Source: Planctomycetota bacterium
GTDB taxonomy: Bacteria > Planctomycetota > UBA11346
Direction of reading: 5' to 3'
Assembly: GCA_007131555.1 (NCBI GenBank)
Contig: SLQH01000438.1
Coordinates: 1 to 20,443, forward strand
DNA length: 20,443 nucleotides
The translations under genes and the position numbers were made by a program. This document shows, in pieces, positions 1 through 7,886 of this stretch; position 1 is the first letter of the stretch; every line of letters starts with the position of its first letter. The notes beneath the pieces were generated by a model that did not search any database, was not told the DNA's origin, and worked only from the letters and a program-made list of their open reading frames with translations.

Positions 1-90
1 CGGGCGCCCTGCCGCCGGTCTGGCTGGTTCTTGAAGATGGTATGGGAACCGCGCGTAGGCACGCGGGCCAAGGCCCGGTGCTCCGTGGTG

Positions 91-177
91 GTGTTGTGAT
101 AGGCAATGGGTATTGGCGAGTCCGGAGCCGCAAAGGCCAAGCCAAGCTATGTGTCAGTCTATTCCTTACAGGCTCCT
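91..177 (+). repeat. Intergenic repeat, copy 1 (one inverted-repeat end visible)
   Basis: Two blocks here recur in the gap after fliN. Block A (91-134, core TGGCGAGTCCGG) matches the reverse strand of 13318-13361 at about 34 of 44 positions. Block B (132-177, containing CCAAGCCAAGC and ending CCTTACAGGCTCCT) matches 13434-13480 on the same strand at about 40 of 46 positions with one 1-nt gap. The block B end is also the inverted-repeat end of the larger copy. The blocks adjoin here but are separated and oppositely oriented in the other copy, so this copy is rearranged or truncated, and its left part may lie outside the window. It sits just downstream of rnd. A frame open from 3 to 179 crosses it but looks non-coding. 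Confidence 0.6.
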
Positions 178-212
178 AGAATCCCCGGAGCGCCCTATCT
201 TCGTCGGCTAGC

Positions 213-1376
213 TTATGATCGTGTCGCACACAACCGCCGCAGCACCTCGCCGTAGAGGCGGATGCGCTTGTCACCAAGCTGGGGGACGGTACTGAGGTCG
301 GCGGCGCCATGACGGGCCAGGTGCTGGAGGGCGCGGGCCGGCAGGACGGTCTGGACCGGCAGATCGCGGCGGGTGGCCTCCTGGCGGCGCCAGTCCTTGA
401 GGCGGGCCTCACGGGGGCGCTCGGCGGGGTCCGGCTGACGGCTCGGGGGCAGTTCCGGCAATGGCGGGGGCTGGCGATGGGCCTGACGGATGACGTCGAT
501 GAGGGCCTCGCCCAGTTCCCGCAGGACCCAACCCGGCAGGCGGACCCGTTTGAGACTGGAGAAGTTGGTGGCTCCGCGGCGCGACAGTTCGACCAGGGTC
601 TGGTTGGACAGGATCCGGCCGGCCGGCAGATTGCGGGCCGCAGCCTCGCCATCGCGCCAGGTGGCGAGGGCCAGGGCGATACCCCGCTGGGCGGTGGTCA
701 GGGCGCCAAAGCCAGGCAGGAAGCGGATCTGTTCCGGGGTCCAGACGCTGCGGTGGGCATCAGTGTCCATGACTGCCTGGCAGGCGATGGCCATCTCCTC
801 GACCAGATCACGAGCCCTGATCTCGGCCTCCAGGTGCTCGACCAGGCTCGGCAGGTGGCGGACGTCGTCAACCGCATAGTGCAGGGCCTGGGGATCAATC
901 GGCCGGGTCGCCCAGTTGTAGGTGCTGTGTCCCTTGGGCAGGCTGATCCCGCACAAGCGCTCAACCAGGGTGCCGTACCCGGTCCCCGGCAGGCCCAACA
1001 GGGTGGCCGCCTGCTGGGTATCGAACAGCCCCCCCAGCGCCAGGCCGTAGTCGCGCTTGAGGCAGGCCACATCGTACTCGCCGCCATGGGTGTAACAGGG
1101 CTGGCCGGGATCGGCCAGCGGACCGGCCAGGGCCGCCAGGACCTGAGAATCATCCGCCAGGGCCAGGGTGTCGATGAGGGCCAGATGGCCGCCAATGTTG
1201 AGCTGGATCAGGCAGATCTGCTCACGATAGGCATACATGGAGTTGGATTCGGTATCGAGGGCGATCCACGGTGCCTGGTGCATCCGCTCAGCCAGGGCAG
1301 CAAGCCCGGACGGGTCATCGATCCATTGCCAGTCCGGAGGCGATCCGGGTGAGGGAGCATCGTTCATGGCTGGCAT
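213..1376 (-). CDS. rnd: Ribonuclease D (3'-5' exoribonuclease, DEDD family)
   Basis: A 3'-5' exoribonuclease expected to trim the 3' ends of tRNA precursors and other structured RNAs in the cytoplasm. The DEDD nuclease motifs are visible: Exo I at residues 41-43 (DTE in ALDTES), Exo II with Asp102 in GGEYDVACL, and Exo III as Tyr167-x3-Asp171. After it come an HRDC domain (around LATWRDGEAAARNLPAGRIL) and a second, shorter HRDC-like segment at the C terminus, the usual RNase D order; 387 residues is a normal length. The frame stays open back to 1514, but homology begins near DWQWID, so I chose ATG 1376, preceded by GGGA seven bases upstream. ATG 1367 is a close alternative. The gene is divergent from the flagellar operon and functionally unrelated to it. 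Confidence 0.9.
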   Translation of the reverse strand: MPAMNDAPSPGSPPDWQWIDDPSGLAALAERMHQAPWIALDTESNSMYAYREQICLIQLNIGGHLALIDTLALADDSQVLAALAGPLADPGQPCYTHGGEYDVACLKRDYGLALGGLFDTQQAATLLGLPGTGYGTLVERLCGISLPKGHSTYNWATRPIDPQALHYAVDDVRHLPSLVEHLEAEIRARDLVEEMAIACQAVMDTDAHRSVWTPEQIRFLPGFGALTTAQRGIALALATWRDGEAAARNLPAGRILSNQTLVELSRRGATNFSSLKRVRLPGWVLRELGEALIDVIRQAHRQPPPLPELPPSRQPDPAERPREARLKDWRRQEATRRDLPVQTVLPARALQHLARHGAADLSTVPQLGDKRIRLYGEVLRRLCATRS

Positions 1377-1522
1377 TGAAGCATCCCGCAGCGCCCTGTC
1401 GAGCGGGGATCGGCCGTCCTCGCGCCCGGGAAGACCATTCCCGCAACAGCGGTGTTGCGAATTGCGGCGCCGGGCTTGCAGGACCGCTTCACTGCCCTGT
1501 CTACATCCACGCAAATGATCTT

Positions 1523-1540
1523 TTGGTGCTTATATAGCAC
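1523..1540 (+). promoter_or_regulatory. Possible sigma54-type promoter / palindrome upstream of flgB
   Basis: In the 244-nt gap between the divergent rnd and flgB genes, TTGG at 1523-1526 and AGC at 1536-1538 place GG and GC exactly ten bases apart (1525-1526 and 1537-1538). That is the -24/-12 geometry of sigma54 promoters, although the -12 half (TAGCA) is imperfect. The same bases form an inverted repeat, GTGCT-TATAT-AGCAC (1526-1540), the only AT-rich patch in the gap. It could therefore instead be an operator or part of a sigma70 promoter. The predicted start would be about 70 nt upstream of flgB. No sigma28 consensus was seen. This is an inference from pattern alone. Confidence 0.3.
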
Positions 1541-1620
1541 TGCTCGTCAGCGATGGTACACGATGTGCGTTACATCTGGCAACCCAGCCTGTACGGCAGG
1601 GCCTTGCGGAGCCATTCATC

Positions 1621-1983
1621 ATGCTGGTGACCCCTCGCGATCGCAATCTGGCTGCTCTGCTGGATACCGCCGCCCTGCGGGCTCGGATCCATGCTGAGAA
1701 CATCGCCCATCAGAACACGCCCGGCTACCGCGCTCGGGCGGTGCGCTTTGAGGAGGCCTTCCGTGAAGCCCTGAACCGGGGCGACATGGCCGGGGCGGCC
1801 CAGGTCAGGCCTGAGGTATACGAACCGCGTAGCACTATGGTCAACAACGACGGCAACGACGTGTCCGTGGATCGCGAAGTGACGCTGGCCTCACAGAACG
1901 CGGTCCTGTACAATGCCTATGTGGCCATCCTACGGGGTCGAAAAAACCTGATGGATACCGCCATCGGGCGAGGAGGAGCCTGA
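1621..1983 (+). CDS. flgB: Flagellar basal-body proximal rod protein FlgB
   Basis: FlgB is a proximal rod subunit that, with FlgC and FliE, links the MS ring to the distal rod in the periplasm; it is exported by the flagellar type III system without a cleaved signal peptide. The 120-residue product has the rod-protein N-terminal signature (helix followed by AENIAHQNTPGYRAR, residues about 25-40) and the FlgB C-terminal half (NNDGNDVSVDREV, then a helix with ASQNAVLYNAYVAIL). Length is typical for FlgB. The ATG has GCGGAG about ten bases upstream. It is the first gene of the long flagellar run; flgC begins two bases after its stop. Confidence 0.95.
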   Translation: MLVTPRDRNLAALLDTAALRARIHAENIAHQNTPGYRARAVRFEEAFREALNRGDMAGAAQVRPEVYEPRSTMVNNDGNDVSVDREVTLASQNAVLYNAYVAILRGRKNLMDTAIGRGGA

Positions 1984-1985
1984 TC

Positions 1986-2405
1986 ATGCCGGTGAACGGA
2001 CTGTTTCGGGGCGTGGATGCCTCGGCCAGCGCGATGCGGGCCGAACGCCTGCGCATGGCCGTGGCCAGCGAAAATCTGGCCAACGCCGGCAGCACCCGCC
2101 GTCTCGATGATGGCAAGCCCTATGCCCGCCAGCGGGTGGTCTTCCGTGAAGCCCTCGACCAGCACGGGCGGCCCAGTGGCGCTGTGGACACCACCATCGT
2201 CGATCAAGCCCGCTATGCCCAACGCTATGAACCGGACCATCCTGATGCCGATCCCGAAACCGGCATCGTGGTGGCCTCAGATATCGATCCGATCCTGGAA
2301 CTGACCGATCTGATGGTCGCCTCCAGGGCCTATCAGGCCAACATCAACGCCATCAAGGGCCTCATGCGCTTGCATGACCGCGCCCTGAGCCTGGGAGACC
2401 GCTGA
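1986..2405 (+). CDS. flgC: Flagellar basal-body rod protein FlgC
   Basis: A second proximal rod subunit, exported by the flagellar type III system and assembled with FlgB. The 139-residue protein starts with a rod-type helix (FRGVDASASAMRAERLRM) and the family motif SENLANAGSTR, followed by PYARQRVVF. It ends with the D0 helix carrying ASRAYQANINAIKG, which defines FlgC-type rod proteins. GAGGAG lies inside the end of flgB at suitable spacing before the ATG. Its stop codon overlaps the fliE start by one base (TGATG), suggesting translational coupling. Nothing unusual. Confidence 0.96.
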   Translation: MPVNGLFRGVDASASAMRAERLRMAVASENLANAGSTRRLDDGKPYARQRVVFREALDQHGRPSGAVDTTIVDQARYAQRYEPDHPDADPETGIVVASDIDPILELTDLMVASRAYQANINAIKGLMRLHDRALSLGDR

Positions 2406-2728
2406 TGCCCACTCCACTTGATCCCGCCCGTCGTGCTCTCGGTGGCCTGCCGCCGGTCAACAATCCAACCAACAATCAGGCTGGCGCGGCTGGTCGTACG
2501 GCTGACGGCAAGACCTTTGCCGACACCATGCGGGCCTTCGTCGATCAGGTCGATGATACCCAAAAGCATTTCGACCAGGCCATTGAGGCCGTTGAACGGG
2601 GCGAAACCGACAATCTCCATCAGGTGATGATCGCCCAGAACCACGCCCAGATGTCCCTGCGCCTGGCGTCCCAGGTCCGTGACCGGCTGGTTGAGGCCTA
2701 CAAGGAGGTGATGCGCACCCAGATCTGA
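2405..2728 (+). CDS. fliE: Flagellar hook-basal body complex protein FliE
   Basis: FliE is the small adaptor between the FliF ring and the proximal rod, and an early export substrate. The 107-residue product has a low-complexity Asn/Pro-rich N-terminal third, then the conserved FliE helices (FADTMRAFVDQVDDTQKHFD, then AIEAVERGETDNLHQVMIA and the C-terminal QMSLRLASQVRDRLVEAYKE). Length agrees with the family. The start overlaps the flgC stop by one base. A 54-nt gap, the largest in the operon, separates it from fliF; I see no terminator in that gap. Confidence 0.95.
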   Translation: MPTPLDPARRALGGLPPVNNPTNNQAGAAGRTADGKTFADTMRAFVDQVDDTQKHFDQAIEAVERGETDNLHQVMIAQNHAQMSLRLASQVRDRLVEAYKEVMRTQI

Positions 2729-2782
2729 TGATCCGGGCCGCCTTGCCACCATCCGCCCCTGCCTGCTTGACGAGGAAATCCC

Positions 2783-4411
2783 ATGGCGACCGTCCTACGC
2801 CAACTACAATCGATATGGCAACGCCTGGAGACTCCCCAGCGCGCCACCATCATCCTGGTCGGCCTCGGCCTGATGGCGATCATTGCAGCCGTCTTCTACG
2901 GGGCCAGCCAGCCGGACTACACGGTGCTGGCCAGCGGCCTGACGCCCAGCCAGAGCTATCGCATCGCTGCCGAACTGGACAACCAGGGCGTCGCTTGGCG
3001 GATGGTCGACAACGAGACCGCAATCCTGGTACCCGGTCGCGACCGCTACCGCCTGCGCAATGATCTCGCTGAAAAGGAACTCCTGGGCGATGGCAGCCAG
3101 GGTTTCGAAATCCTTGATACCACCGGCTTCGGCACCTCCACCTTCCTTGAGCGCAAGCGCTTTGACCGGGCTATCGGCGGTGAGTTGGAACGCAGCTTCA
3201 CCGAACTGCCTGGGGTACGCAGCGCCAGGGTTCTGATCGTCCAACCACCACCAAGCCCCTTCCTGGATGATGAACGCCGGGCCTCGGCCTCGATCAAGCT
3301 GCAGATGGAACAGGGACGACGCCTGAGTCAGCGGCAGGTGGCCGGCATTGTGCGCCTCTGCGCCGGAGCGGTGGAAGGACTGACGCCTGACCGGGTCCAG
3401 GTGATGGATGACAGCGGCCTGCTGACCCGTGACAGCGAAGATCCTCTGGCCCATGCCGCCAGCAATGCCCTGGAGGCCCGGCGGGCCATGGAAACCCATC
3501 TGACCCAGCGGGCCCAGGAGATGCTCGACCGGGTGTTGGGCCCCGGTCGCAGCATGGTCAGCATCGCCACTGATCTTGACTTCACCCAGCGCAGCGCAGC
3601 CGAAAGTGCCCCCACCAACTCGGTGCTGCTGCGCCAGGTCGGCCGGACCAGCGATGAAAGCACCCCGGTCCCGGATCACGGCGGGGTGGCCGGCACCGCC
3701 CCCAATGTCGAAGCCCCCGGCGGCGGCGGCGGCACCCCTCGCAATGCCACCCGGATGAGCGAAGACGACACCCGCGAATTCGTGGTCGGCAAGCGCACCA
3801 CCACCCGCCAGGATGAAGTCGGCATCCTGCGCGGCATGACGGTCAGCATCTGGCTTGATCACAAGACCGTCACCGAAACCGTCGAGGAGGAGGACGGCAC
3901 GACCAGCAGCGTCACCCGCCGTGAACCCTATGGTGAGGAGGAGCGCAGCGCCTTTGCCGACATGGTCCTCAATGCCATCGGCTACCACGCCGCCCGTGGA
4001 GCCCAGCGGCAACGCCATCCTGACCTGGACATCGACAGCCTCTTCTCATGGTCGGTCTCCAACCTGCCGATGCACGAAACCCCGCAGCCTGAAGAGCCCG
4101 CCCAGGCCGCCATCGCTCAGTTCGCTGATGGCCCCTGGCCGCGCTATCTGCTGGCCGCGGTGGTGGCCATGGTCCTGCTGATGGTGGCTCGCGGCCAACT
4201 GCGCCGCAGCCACGATGCCTGGGCCACCCAGCAGGCCCGCATGGAGGAGGAGGCCAGGGCCACTGCCCAAGCCGGCAGCCATGACCCTGAACGTCAGCAA
4301 GAGGAACAGGCCAAGCAGCGCATCGCCCTGCGAGACCGGGTCCTCGAACGGGTCCAGCAGGATCCCAAGGTAGTGGCCCAAGTGCTGAAGAACTGGATTC
4401 GTGATGCCTGA
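2783..4411 (+). CDS. fliF: Flagellar MS-ring protein FliF
   Basis: FliF forms the inner-membrane MS ring on which rod, C ring and export gate assemble. Visible features are an N-terminal transmembrane helix at about residues 21-40, the periplasmic ring-building modules (DYTVLASGL near 45-53; a YscJ-type stretch with STFLERKRFDRAIGGELERS), a flexible Gly-rich loop (GGGGG within about 300-325), and a second transmembrane helix at about 454-470. The cytoplasmic tail ends in VAQVLKNWIRD, the FliG-binding segment. At 542 residues it is normal in size. The ATG follows GAGGAAATCCC, a good ribosome site. The end overlaps fliG by eight bases. Confidence 0.97.
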   Translation: MATVLRQLQSIWQRLETPQRATIILVGLGLMAIIAAVFYGASQPDYTVLASGLTPSQSYRIAAELDNQGVAWRMVDNETAILVPGRDRYRLRNDLAEKELLGDGSQGFEILDTTGFGTSTFLERKRFDRAIGGELERSFTELPGVRSARVLIVQPPPSPFLDDERRASASIKLQMEQGRRLSQRQVAGIVRLCAGAVEGLTPDRVQVMDDSGLLTRDSEDPLAHAASNALEARRAMETHLTQRAQEMLDRVLGPGRSMVSIATDLDFTQRSAAESAPTNSVLLRQVGRTSDESTPVPDHGGVAGTAPNVEAPGGGGGTPRNATRMSEDDTREFVVGKRTTTRQDEVGILRGMTVSIWLDHKTVTETVEEEDGTTSSVTRREPYGEEERSAFADMVLNAIGYHAARGAQRQRHPDLDIDSLFSWSVSNLPMHETPQPEEPAQAAIAQFADGPWPRYLLAAVVAMVLLMVARGQLRRSHDAWATQQARMEEEARATAQAGSHDPERQQEEQAKQRIALRDRVLERVQQDPKVVAQVLKNWIRDA

Positions 4412-5426
4412 CCCAGCCAAGACCGAAAACGATCAAGAGGAGCAGATCTCCGGCCTGCGGCGGGTCGCCACCTTTTTGCTGGCCTTTGATCCCGACACCG
4501 CCGGCAGCATCATGCGCCACTTCGACGACCGCGATCTCAACGTGGTCAGCGAGGAGATGGCCCGTCTGGGCAATGTCAGCGCCGGTGATATCGACCATGT
4601 CCTCCACGACTTCGACCAGAGTGACACCAGCATCTCGGCCGAACCGATGCTGATGGAGATGCTGCAACGGGCCCTGGGGCCGGAGAAGGCCCAGGCCCTG
4701 ATGGAACGCATCCGCCGCCGCAGCGTGACTCGCGACCCCTTCCGCTCGTTGCGGCGTTTGAGCATGAACCAGTTGAGAACAGTGCTGGCTGGCGAGCATC
4801 CCCAGGTCCTGGCCCTGGTGGTCAGCTACCTCGAACCGCAGATGGCCTTCGACCTCTTGCGCGGCATGGACGAAAGTCTGCGCTACGATGTGGTCCGACG
4901 GGTGGTATCGACCGAGGACATGCCCTATGAGATGGTCCAGCAGATCGACGCCATCCTTGAAGCCCGCGCCCATGAGGCAGCCTCCGAGAAGTCGTTTGGC
5001 GAGCGCAACCGCTTCCAGACCGTGGCTCAGATGCTCAACTACGCCGAACCGGGCCTGTCCAAGGCCATCATGGAACGCCTCAACAAGGACATGCCGGAGG
5101 CCGCTGGCGAGATCCAGGCCCTGATGTTCGTGTTTGACGACCTGGTATTGGTCGCCGACCGCGACATGCAGAAGATCCTCGGCGAAGTCGACAAGGAAGA
5201 CCTCGCCCTGGCGCTCAAGACAGCGGCCGCCGAGGTCCGCGACAAGCTGCTCAACAACCTCTCAAAACGGGCCCGCGACAATCTCCTGGAGGAGATAGAA
5301 GTCATGGGGCCCAAGCCCTTGAGCGATGTCGAAGAGGCCCAGAAGCGTATCGTCGAGCATGTCCGCGCCCTTGAGGAACGGGGCGACATCCTGATCAACC
5401 GTGGTGGCGGCGAGGAGTTCGTGTGA
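4404..5426 (+). CDS. fliG: Flagellar motor switch protein FliG
   Basis: FliG is the C-ring component that contacts MotA and converts stator action into torque. The 340-residue protein shows the three-part architecture: an N-terminal FliF-binding domain (FLLAFDPDTAGSIMRHF), the middle domain with the conserved EHPQ motif at residues 131-134, and the C-terminal domain with MFVFDD at 241-246 and the charged torque helix region (SKRARDNLLEEIE, then GPKPLSDVEEAQ). GTG 4401 would give one more residue, but ATG 4404 is the likelier start and overlaps fliF by eight bases. The stop shares one base with the fliH ATG. Charged residues in the torque helix are retained. Confidence 0.97.
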   Translation: MPDPAKTENDQEEQISGLRRVATFLLAFDPDTAGSIMRHFDDRDLNVVSEEMARLGNVSAGDIDHVLHDFDQSDTSISAEPMLMEMLQRALGPEKAQALMERIRRRSVTRDPFRSLRRLSMNQLRTVLAGEHPQVLALVVSYLEPQMAFDLLRGMDESLRYDVVRRVVSTEDMPYEMVQQIDAILEARAHEAASEKSFGERNRFQTVAQMLNYAEPGLSKAIMERLNKDMPEAAGEIQALMFVFDDLVLVADRDMQKILGEVDKEDLALALKTAAAEVRDKLLNNLSKRARDNLLEEIEVMGPKPLSDVEEAQKRIVEHVRALEERGDILINRGGGEEFV

Positions 5427-6139
5427 TGGCCGTCCTGCGCTCCCGCAGTCTTGACAGCAATCCCTGCGTCATCGCCAATCCCGGCGTGGCCCGGTCGTTG
5501 GATGCCTGGCAACAGCGCATCAACGCCGCCCATGAGGCCGGACGTCAAGCGGCTGAAGCGGATCTGAAGGCTCAGATCGAGGACCTTGCCAAACGCGAAC
5601 AGGCCCTTGAACAACGCTGTCAGCAGGCCAAGGAACAGGCCGAAGCGGAAGCGGAAGCACGCTTGGGCACGGCCATCAAGGCCGTTGCCGCAGCCGCGCA
5701 ACAGATGGCCACCCTCCATCAAGAGGCCATCCGGGCCGCTGAACGCGATATTGTCGAGATGGCCCTGACCCTGGCCGCCTGCGTCCTGCAACAACGCATC
5801 GACACCGATCCCCAATGGCTGGAACCGGTGGTAGCCCACCTCCTGGGCATGGTACCGGATCGCCATCGGGTCAGCCTACGCCTGCACCCCCAGGACGCCG
5901 AACAACTGCAGCAGGTCATCGGCGGCCTGGGAGCCCAGGCCGGTATTGAGGACCTTGAGGTGATCGCTGCAGAGGGCGTGCCCCGTGGCCACCTCACCGC
6001 GACCTCGGGTGGCACCACCATTGATGCCGGCGCTCCTGGAGCCTGGCAACGTCTGGGGGAGATCTGGCGCCAGGCGGCTCCACCGGCTGAGGCCCGCTGC
6101 GACACCGCCAGCGACAATACCGGGGAGGGCTCACCATGA
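5426..6139 (+). CDS. fliH: Flagellar export apparatus protein FliH
   Basis: FliH is the stalk-like regulator that holds the FliI ATPase at the export gate and C ring. The 237-residue product has a charged, Glu/Gln/Ala-rich coiled coil at about residues 35-95. A C-terminal FliH/HrpE-type domain follows with RVSLRLHPQDAEQL and a GGTTIDAGAPGAW segment corresponding to the family's C-terminal IDA motif. Sequence is weakly conserved, as usual for FliH, and position between fliG and fliI is decisive. ATG 5426 has GAGGAG eight bases upstream and overlaps the fliG stop by one base; GTG 5423 is an in-frame alternative. Confidence 0.9.
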   Translation: MAVLRSRSLDSNPCVIANPGVARSLDAWQQRINAAHEAGRQAAEADLKAQIEDLAKREQALEQRCQQAKEQAEAEAEARLGTAIKAVAAAAQQMATLHQEAIRAAERDIVEMALTLAACVLQQRIDTDPQWLEPVVAHLLGMVPDRHRVSLRLHPQDAEQLQQVIGGLGAQAGIEDLEVIAAEGVPRGHLTATSGGTTIDAGAPGAWQRLGEIWRQAAPPAEARCDTASDNTGEGSP

Positions 6140-7479
6140 GCGCCCTGGTCGATCACTACACGGCCCTGCTTGACGGCCAAGACGGATTGCTGCTCGGCGG
6201 CGAGGTACGGCGCGTGGTGGGGCTATCAGTCACAGCCGGTGGCCCAGCCGTGGCCGTTGGCGAGATGTGCCGCATCCATACCCGCTCCGGGTCCCAGCAG
6301 GCCCTGGCGGTCGGCTTCAAGGAGCAGGAGATCCTCCTCCAGCCACTGGGCAACCCAGCTGGCATCCGCCCCGGTGATCGGGTCGAAGCCTGTGGCCATG
6401 GTCTGGAGATCCCGGTCGGGCCCGGCCTCATCGGTCGGGTCATTGATGCCCTGGGCCAGCCCCTGGACGGACGCGGACCAATCGCCGGACGGTCGCGACG
6501 CCCCGTTGATGGCCAACCGCCACCAGTAATGGGACGGCCACCGATCAACAGCATCCTGGAGACCGGCATCAAGGTGGTGGATTCCCTCTTCACCTTGGGT
6601 AAGGGCCAGCGCATGGGCATCTTCGCCGGCTCTGGCGTCGGCAAGTCGGTATTGCTGGGCGAAATGGCCCGCCACGCCCAGGCCGATGTCAACGTCATCG
6701 CCTTGGTCGGCGAGCGAGGCCGCGAGGTCGGCGAATTCGTCGAACGCATCCTGGGCCCTGAGGGCCTGGCCCGCAGCGTGATCCTGGTCGCCACGTCCGA
6801 CCGACCGCCTGTGGAGCGGGTCATGGCCGCCCTGGCCGCCCATGCCATTGCCGAACACTTCCGCGATGCCGGCCTCGACGTCCTGCTGATGATGGACTCC
6901 GTCACCCGCCTGTGTCATGCCCAACGTGAAATCGGCTTGGCCGCCGGTGAGCCGCCCACGGTGCGCGGATATCCACCCAGTGCCTTCGCCATGCTGCCCG
7001 GCCTGCTGGAACGCGCCGGCACCGCTGCCGGCGGCAGCATCACCGCCCTCTACACCGTCCTCATGGATGCCGATGAAGAGGCCGACCCAGTCGCAGACAA
7101 CCTACGGGCGATCCTTGATGGCCACCTCTATCTCAGTCGTGAGATGGCCGGGCGGGCGATCTTCCCAGCGGTCGATCTGACCCGCTCAGTGAGCCGGGTG
7201 ATGGTGGACATCGTCAGCGAACGTGACCAGCGCTGGTCCCTGCGGGCCAGGGAACTCTGGGGAGAATATCATCGCATCCGCGAACTGGTGGAAATCGGTG
7301 CCTATCAGACCGGCAGCAATCCCGAGGTCGACCAGGCCCTTGACTGTCAGCCACGCTTGGTGTCCTTCATCAAGCAGGGCATCGGCGTTGGGGTCAGTCG
7401 TGAAGAGAGCCTGGAGCTGCTGGCCGATGCCCTGGGGCCGGCCCTGATCACCCAGATGTCGGCAGGAGCTGAGTCATGA
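6136..7479 (+). CDS. fliI: Flagellum-specific ATPase FliI
   Basis: FliI is the hexameric ATPase of the flagellar type III export system, related to F1 beta. In the 447-residue protein the Walker A motif AGSGVGKS is at residues 164-171 and Walker B VLLMMD at 249-254. Family-specific stretches include PPINSILETGIKVVDS before Walker A and RGYPPSAFAMLPGLLERAG after Walker B; the C terminus has the EIGAYQTGSNPEVDQA segment. All catalytic elements appear intact. ATG 6136 overlaps the fliH stop (ATGA) and follows GGGGAGGG. The end overlaps fliJ by four bases. Confidence 0.97.
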   Translation: MSALVDHYTALLDGQDGLLLGGEVRRVVGLSVTAGGPAVAVGEMCRIHTRSGSQQALAVGFKEQEILLQPLGNPAGIRPGDRVEACGHGLEIPVGPGLIGRVIDALGQPLDGRGPIAGRSRRPVDGQPPPVMGRPPINSILETGIKVVDSLFTLGKGQRMGIFAGSGVGKSVLLGEMARHAQADVNVIALVGERGREVGEFVERILGPEGLARSVILVATSDRPPVERVMAALAAHAIAEHFRDAGLDVLLMMDSVTRLCHAQREIGLAAGEPPTVRGYPPSAFAMLPGLLERAGTAAGGSITALYTVLMDADEEADPVADNLRAILDGHLYLSREMAGRAIFPAVDLTRSVSRVMVDIVSERDQRWSLRARELWGEYHRIRELVEIGAYQTGSNPEVDQALDCQPRLVSFIKQGIGVGVSREESLELLADALGPALITQMSAGAES

Positions 7480-7886
7480 ACCAGTATGACCGACTCCTGG
7501 AGCATCTGCGTCACAAAGAGGACCAGGCCCAGCAGGTGCTGGGGGCCATCCGGCACCGTCGTGCTGATCATCAGCGCCAGCGGGACGTCCTGGCTGAGCA
7601 ACGGCGCCAGGCCGTGTCCAGCGCCAACCTGCATGAACGCGAGCAGCTGACCCACTACTGCTGGCATCTCTCAGGTCTTGACGCCGCCCAGCAGGCCGCC
7701 ATCGCCACCCTTGAACCGGCAGAGGCCGAGGCCCAGAAGATGGTCATCGCCGCCTATCGACGGCGGCGCAGCGTTGAGCACCTCGCCACGCGGGCCGCTG
7801 ATCGGCAACGCCTGCGGGCCAATCGTCGTGAGGCCCGGCAGATCGACGAAGGGGCCGCCCGAGCCTGGCTGGAGCGTGCATCATGA
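7476..7886 (+). CDS. fliJ: Flagellar export chaperone FliJ
   Basis: FliJ is a small coiled-coil protein that sits in the FliI hexamer like the gamma subunit of F1 and helps recycle export chaperones. The 136-residue product is almost wholly helical and charged, rich in Arg, Gln, Glu and Ala, with the N-terminal pattern YDRLLEHLRHKEDQAQQVLG typical of FliJ. There is no signal peptide or membrane segment. The family is poorly conserved, so the call rests on length, coiled-coil composition and position directly after fliI (ATGA overlap at 7476). The last four bases overlap the next gene. Confidence 0.85.
   Translation: MNQYDRLLEHLRHKEDQAQQVLGAIRHRRADHQRQRDVLAEQRRQAVSSANLHEREQLTHYCWHLSGLDAAQQAAIATLEPAEAEAQKMVIAAYRRRRSVEHLATRAADRQRLRANRREARQIDEGAARAWLERAS

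Noticed and set aside
3..179. A 58-codon frame open from the left window edge on the plus strand, ending in TAG 177
   Set aside because: Third positions are much less GC-biased than in the real genes, no family is recognisable, and the frame runs through the repeat copy. A gene fragment cannot be excluded, but the support is too weak to list it.
309..1352. A 347-codon plus-strand frame opposite rnd
   Set aside because: It is antisense to a gene with clear nuclease motifs, and the composition is a Gly/Gln/Ala-rich mirror product of GC-rich codon bias.
2804..4018. A 404-codon minus-strand frame opposite fliF
   Set aside because: It is a shadow of fliF: low-complexity Gly/Ala/His composition, no domain, and it lies inside a well-conserved gene.
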